A stretch of DNA of 64,000 bases, taken from contig NZ_BSNK01000002.1 in NCBI RefSeq assembly GCF_030159955.1, positions 434,001-498,000 of the forward strand. The letters run 5' to 3'. A program made the translations under genes and the position numbers. Of the stretch, positions 60,894 through 64,000 are shown piece after piece. This DNA is from Algimonas ampicilliniresistens. GTDB taxonomy: Bacteria > Pseudomonadota > Alphaproteobacteria > Caulobacterales > Maricaulaceae. A model generated the notes under the pieces. The model searched no databases. It was not told where the DNA came from and saw only the letters and a program-made list of their open reading frames with translations. The stretch's first letter is position 1. Each line of letters opens with the position of its first letter.

Positions 60894-61949
60894 ATGTTAG
60901 AGAACCTTATGTTGATGCTGTCCGAGCCAGAAATCTATCAGGCCTTCCTATCGCGAACAGATGTTCCGGGTGCGATTATCGGCGTGCGCACAACAGGCGT
61001 TTTCTGCCGGACGGGCTGCCCAGCCCGCGCGCCAAAGTTCGAAAATTGCGAGTTTTTCGATGGCGCGGAGGCGGCTCTCCGCGCGGGCTATCGGGCTTGC
61101 AAACGCTGCCATCCGGCAGGCGAAGATCATGCGCTGGTGCGCGCCGTCATCGCATTAGTCGAAGACAGTGAGGATGGGCGCGTCGATGAAACCGCATTGC
61201 GCGCAGCCGGCATTGATCCCTCCACGGCAAGGCGGCGGTTTAAGGACCGGCTCGGCATGAGTGTGGCCGATTATGCGCGGCTCCGGCGCTTAGGGCTTGC
61301 GGCCAAAGCAATGGCCGACGGCGCGAGTGTGATTGAGGCGCAGTTGGAGGCTGGGTTTGACAGCCCGTCAGGTTTCCGCAGCGCCTATGCCAAGACATTT
61401 GGTCAAGCTCCCGCAAAAGGAACGGCTGATCCGCTCTTTGTCGATTGGCTCGATATGCCCGTTGAAAATGGCGGCGGGCGCATGATTGTCGTGGCCGATG
61501 AGCGCGCGCTTTATTTGATTGAATTTGTCGACCGCGTGAAACTCCCGCGTCAGTTTGAGCGGCTGCGCCGCATTCATGGTCGCGCCATCGTGCCCGGACA
61601 GACGGCCGTGACGCAGACGATCCGCCGCGAAATGGAGGAGTATTTCGCAGGCGTCCGTCGGAACTTCTCAGTCGTGATCGAAACCGCTGGGACAGAGTTT
61701 CAAAGCGGCGTCTGGGATCAGTTGCGCACTATCCCATACGGCGAAACCTGGAGTTATGCTGACCTCGCCGTGGCCATTGGTAATGACAAAGCGGTCCGCG
61801 CCGTCGCCTCGGCTAATGGGGCAAATGGCCTTGCTATCGTCATTCCCTGCCACCGGGTCATCGCCTCTGATGGTGGGCTCGGCGGTTATGCGGGCGGCAT
61901 TGACCGGAAGGCACGTTTGCTGGCTTTAGAACGCGCACATCTGATTTGA
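60894..61949 (+). CDS. ada: Ada: methylated-DNA repair protein and transcriptional activator
   Basis: A 351-aa protein with all three Ada parts: the N-terminal zinc/methyl-phosphotriester domain with C38, C42, C69 and C72 (GVFCRTGCPAR, YRACKRCHP); an AraC-type HTH (about 90-190); and the O6-methylguanine methyltransferase domain with the acceptor Cys in IVIPCHRVIA. Starts at ATG 60894, 60909 or 60915 are all possible; 60894 is used for length. Methylation of the N-domain Cys activates the adaptive response. Divergent from rnd by 81 bases. Confidence 0.94.
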   Translation: MLENLMLMLSEPEIYQAFLSRTDVPGAIIGVRTTGVFCRTGCPARAPKFENCEFFDGAEAALRAGYRACKRCHPAGEDHALVRAVIALVEDSEDGRVDETALRAAGIDPSTARRRFKDRLGMSVADYARLRRLGLAAKAMADGASVIEAQLEAGFDSPSGFRSAYAKTFGQAPAKGTADPLFVDWLDMPVENGGGRMIVVADERALYLIEFVDRVKLPRQFERLRRIHGRAIVPGQTAVTQTIRREMEEYFAGVRRNFSVVIETAGTEFQSGVWDQLRTIPYGETWSYADLAVAIGNDKAVRAVASANGANGLAIVIPCHRVIASDGGLGGYAGGIDRKARLLALERAHLI

Positions 61950-62018
61950 TGAGTTGAGAGACACACGAACCGAACCCGCCGCTATACTTTCGCTGTCGCA
62001 GCCCCTATCTGCCCGGCC

Positions 62019-63632
62019 ATGATCGACCCGAAAAATATCGACCTTAAAGATCTTGATCCCGAACATGCCAAAGCCAAGGCTTGGCCGTTCGAGGAAGCGC
62101 GTAACATCCTCAAACGGCTGTTCATTGAAGGGAAGCGCGGGATTAAGCGTGACGGCCCGGTCGTGTTTGAAACGGGCTACGGCCCGTCAGGTCTGCCGCA
62201 TATTGGCACCTTTGGCGAAGTGGTGCGGACCAGCATGGTGCGTCATGCGTTCAAAACCATCACAGGTGGACAGATCCCGACGACCATTCTTTGCGTGTCA
62301 GACGATATGGACGGGATGCGCAAAATCCCGTCGACCGTGCCAGACGCGACCATGCTTGAAGACCACATGCAGAAGCCGCTGACCGACGTGCCGGACCCGT
62401 TCGGAACGCACGAGTCCTATGGCGCGCATATGAATTCAAGGCTGAAGGCGTTTTTGGACGGGTTTGGCTTTGACTATGATTTCCGCAGCGCGACCGCGCT
62501 TTACAAAAGCGGCGCCTATGATGCCTATCTGCTGCGCGCGCTGGAAAAGTTCGATGACATTCAGGCTGTGATGCTGCCAACGCTGGGCGAAGAACGCCGC
62601 GCGACCTATTCACCATTCCTACCGATCAGCCCGACCACGGGCCGGGTACTCTATGTGCCGATGAAATCCGTGGATGCGAAAGCAGGAACGATTACCTTTG
62701 ATGATGAAGGCGGGACTGAGGTTACGATTCCGGTCACGGGCGGGAATGCTAAGCTGCAGTGGAAGCCTGATTTCGGCATGCGCTGGGCCGCGCTTGGCGT
62801 GGATTTCGAAATGTTCGGCAAAGACCATCAGGACAATGCGCCGATCTATTCCAAAATCTGCCGAATTCTCGGCGGCGAAGCGCCCGTCCAATATGTCTAT
62901 GAATTGTTTCTCGACGAGAAAGGCGAGAAGATTTCCAAGACTAAGGGCAATGGTATTTCGGTCGAAGACTGGCTCACCTACGCGCCGGCAGAGTCGCTTT
63001 CACTGTTCCAATTCATCCGTCCGCGGGTTGCGAAGAAGCTCTATTTCGATGTCATCCCGAAGATGGTCGACGAATATTACCAGCATCTCGCCGCCTATGC
63101 GGGACAGGACGAAAAGGCCCAGCTTAACAATCCGGTCTGGCACATTCATTCCGGCAAGCCGCCGAGCTATATTCCGCCGCTGACCTATCAGTTGCTGCTC
63201 AATCTGGTGAGCGCGGCTAATGCGTCGTCCAAGGATATTCTGTGGGGGTTCATCACGCGCTATGCGCCGGATGCCACGCCAGAGGATAATCCAGAACTGG
63301 ACCGTCTCTGCGATTATGCCGTGCGCTACTACCGTGATTTCGTCGCCCCGACGAAAGACTATCGCGACCCGACGGATCAGGAGCGTGCCGCGCTCGCCGA
63401 CCTAGCCGGACGGTTACGCGCGGTTCCAGAAACGGAAGCGAAAGACGGTGAAGCCTTGCAAACGATCACCTTCTCGGTTGGCAAAGATCATGATTTCGAC
63501 AATCTGCGCGACTGGTTCAAAGGCATTTACGAAGTCACGATGGGTCAAAGCCAAGGCCCGCGTTTTGGTTCGTTTGTGGCGATCTATGGCCCGGAAGAAA
63601 CCGCCGACATGATTGAGGCACGGCTGAGCTAG
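62019..63632 (+). CDS. lysS: Lysyl-tRNA synthetase, class I
   Basis: A 537-aa class I LysRS, typical of archaea and many alphaproteobacteria instead of the class II enzyme. The HIGH motif is PHIGT (His61) and the KMSKS motif is KISKT (Lys304-Lys307). Further segments [21 protein letters not shown] and the C-terminal helical domain fit the family. A TATACT -10-like hexamer lies at 61983-61988. Confidence 0.97.
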   Translation: MIDPKNIDLKDLDPEHAKAKAWPFEEARNILKRLFIEGKRGIKRDGPVVFETGYGPSGLPHIGTFGEVVRTSMVRHAFKTITGGQIPTTILCVSDDMDGMRKIPSTVPDATMLEDHMQKPLTDVPDPFGTHESYGAHMNSRLKAFLDGFGFDYDFRSATALYKSGAYDAYLLRALEKFDDIQAVMLPTLGEERRATYSPFLPISPTTGRVLYVPMKSVDAKAGTITFDDEGGTEVTIPVTGGNAKLQWKPDFGMRWAALGVDFEMFGKDHQDNAPIYSKICRILGGEAPVQYVYELFLDEKGEKISKTKGNGISVEDWLTYAPAESLSLFQFIRPRVAKKLYFDVIPKMVDEYYQHLAAYAGQDEKAQLNNPVWHIHSGKPPSYIPPLTYQLLLNLVSAANASSKDILWGFITRYAPDATPEDNPELDRLCDYAVRYYRDFVAPTKDYRDPTDQERAALADLAGRLRAVPETEAKDGEALQTITFSVGKDHDFDNLRDWFKGIYEVTMGQSQGPRFGSFVAIYGPEETADMIEARLS

Positions 63633-63688
63633 TCGATCACAGCTGCACTCTCACACGCCATTCATAGTTTTGTGCTAAGGCGGTGGGG

Positions 63689-64000
63689 ATGAAAGCCCTC
63701 TTCGCCCTCATACTCCTACTACTCGCATGGCCCGCACACGCGTCTGACGTGGCGCGGGCGCTCTTATATGATGGCCAGTATGAGCAGGCGCGCGCATCAG
63801 CTCTGGCTGAGGATACGGTCGCCGGGCTCAATATTGCCGCCGAAGTGATGGCCGCCGAGATCATGCTGATGCGGGTCGATGACGCTAAGGACCACGCCAA
63901 GGACGCCATCAAACTGGCGGACGATGCACTCGACCGTGATCCCGACAATATCGACGCTAAATTTATGCGCGCCCTGCATACGGGTTTTCGCACGCGAAGC
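63689..64000 (+). CDS. Exported protein, N-terminal part (truncated by window end)
   Basis: ATG 63689 has GGTGGGG upstream. The product starts MKALFALILLLLAWPAHA, a clear signal peptide, followed by helical Ala/Asp-rich sequence (LLYDGQYEQARASALAED ... LDRDPDNIDAKFMRALHTG) that looks like tetratricopeptide repeats. The remainder is outside the window, so no function is given. Shadow frames on the minus strand cover the same bases. Confidence 0.7.
   Translation, partial: MKALFALILLLLAWPAHASDVARALLYDGQYEQARASALAEDTVAGLNIAAEVMAAEIMLMRVDDAKDHAKDAIKLADDALDRDPDNIDAKFMRALHTGFRTRS

Overview
The window looks like ordinary, densely packed chromosome of a free-living alphaproteobacterium, most like the Hyphomonadaceae/Maricaulales/Robiginitomaculum side of the class. 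This rests on family content and signals: class I lysyl-tRNA synthetase, IalB-, EipA(DUF1134)- and DUF1036-family proteins, a GTTC-N7-GTTC LexA box, a TTAA-N7-TTAA CtrA box, and the rpmH-rnpA-yidC-engB-argB block. No IS element, prophage, CRISPR array, rRNA or tRNA was recognised. Genes overlap at ATGA/GTGA junctions and convergent genes even share stop codons. Two exact 16-bp ParB sites (parS, TGTTTCACGTGAAACA) at 7767-7782 and 51207-51222, plus the rpmH/rnpA block, suggest the window lies in the origin/centromere-proximal part of the chromosome. Species-level identity cannot be claimed.

Layout. 1-5.6 kb: end of a PQQ-type sugar dehydrogenase, a patatin/beta-barrel (type Vd-like) protein, thpR, an aldo/keto reductase and a Bax-inhibitor-1 protein. 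5.7-10.2 kb: an unrecognised 35-aa basic ORF, nitronate monooxygenase, then a type III polyketide synthase with an ICMT-like methyltransferase, DUF2461 and a sterol-desaturase-family hydroxylase (a possible alkylpyrone/alkylresorcinol lipid locus). 10.2-18.4 kb: dapD, a TPR-CHAT protease-like protein, LysR, methyltransferases including ubiE, yciB and an orphan gene preceded by a long inverted repeat. 18.4-26.5 kb: acnA, a BLUF photoreceptor, an LRAT-fold protein, a glycine-zipper lipoprotein, an ABA4-like membrane protein, an IalB-like protein and a plsC-lplT-like-trmH-like operon. 26.6-37.1 kb: SMP-30-like, enoyl-reductase-like, oxyR, eipA, a PaaI thioesterase, pyrD, two tandem ammonium transporters, an SDR and an S24 regulator. 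37.1-43 kb (minus strand): rpmH-rnpA-yidC-engB-argB-DUF1036-HAD nucleotidase. 43-48.4 kb: an S9 peptidase and a DUF547/TVP38/MerA-like trio. 48.5-55.7 kb: a type II secretion operon gspEFGHIJKLM. 55.8-58.4 kb: lptC-lptA-lptB (minus strand). 58.5-60.2 kb: an SOS-boxed Y-family polymerase translationally coupled to a small Cys-rich protein. 60.2-64 kb: rnd, ada, class I lysS and the start of a further gene.

Working together: the T2SS genes form one translationally coupled operon but lack gspC and gspD, which must lie elsewhere if the system works. The lpt genes form the LPS export bridge and ATPase; here the LptC is about twice the usual size and carries an extra OstA-like domain. PlsC plus the LplT-like carrier suggest lysophospholipid recycling. 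The Y-family polymerase module sits between rnd and lptC and is probably damage-inducible. Several promoters place the -10 hexamer so close to the start codon that leaderless transcripts are likely (LysR, ubiE, ialB-like, gspE).
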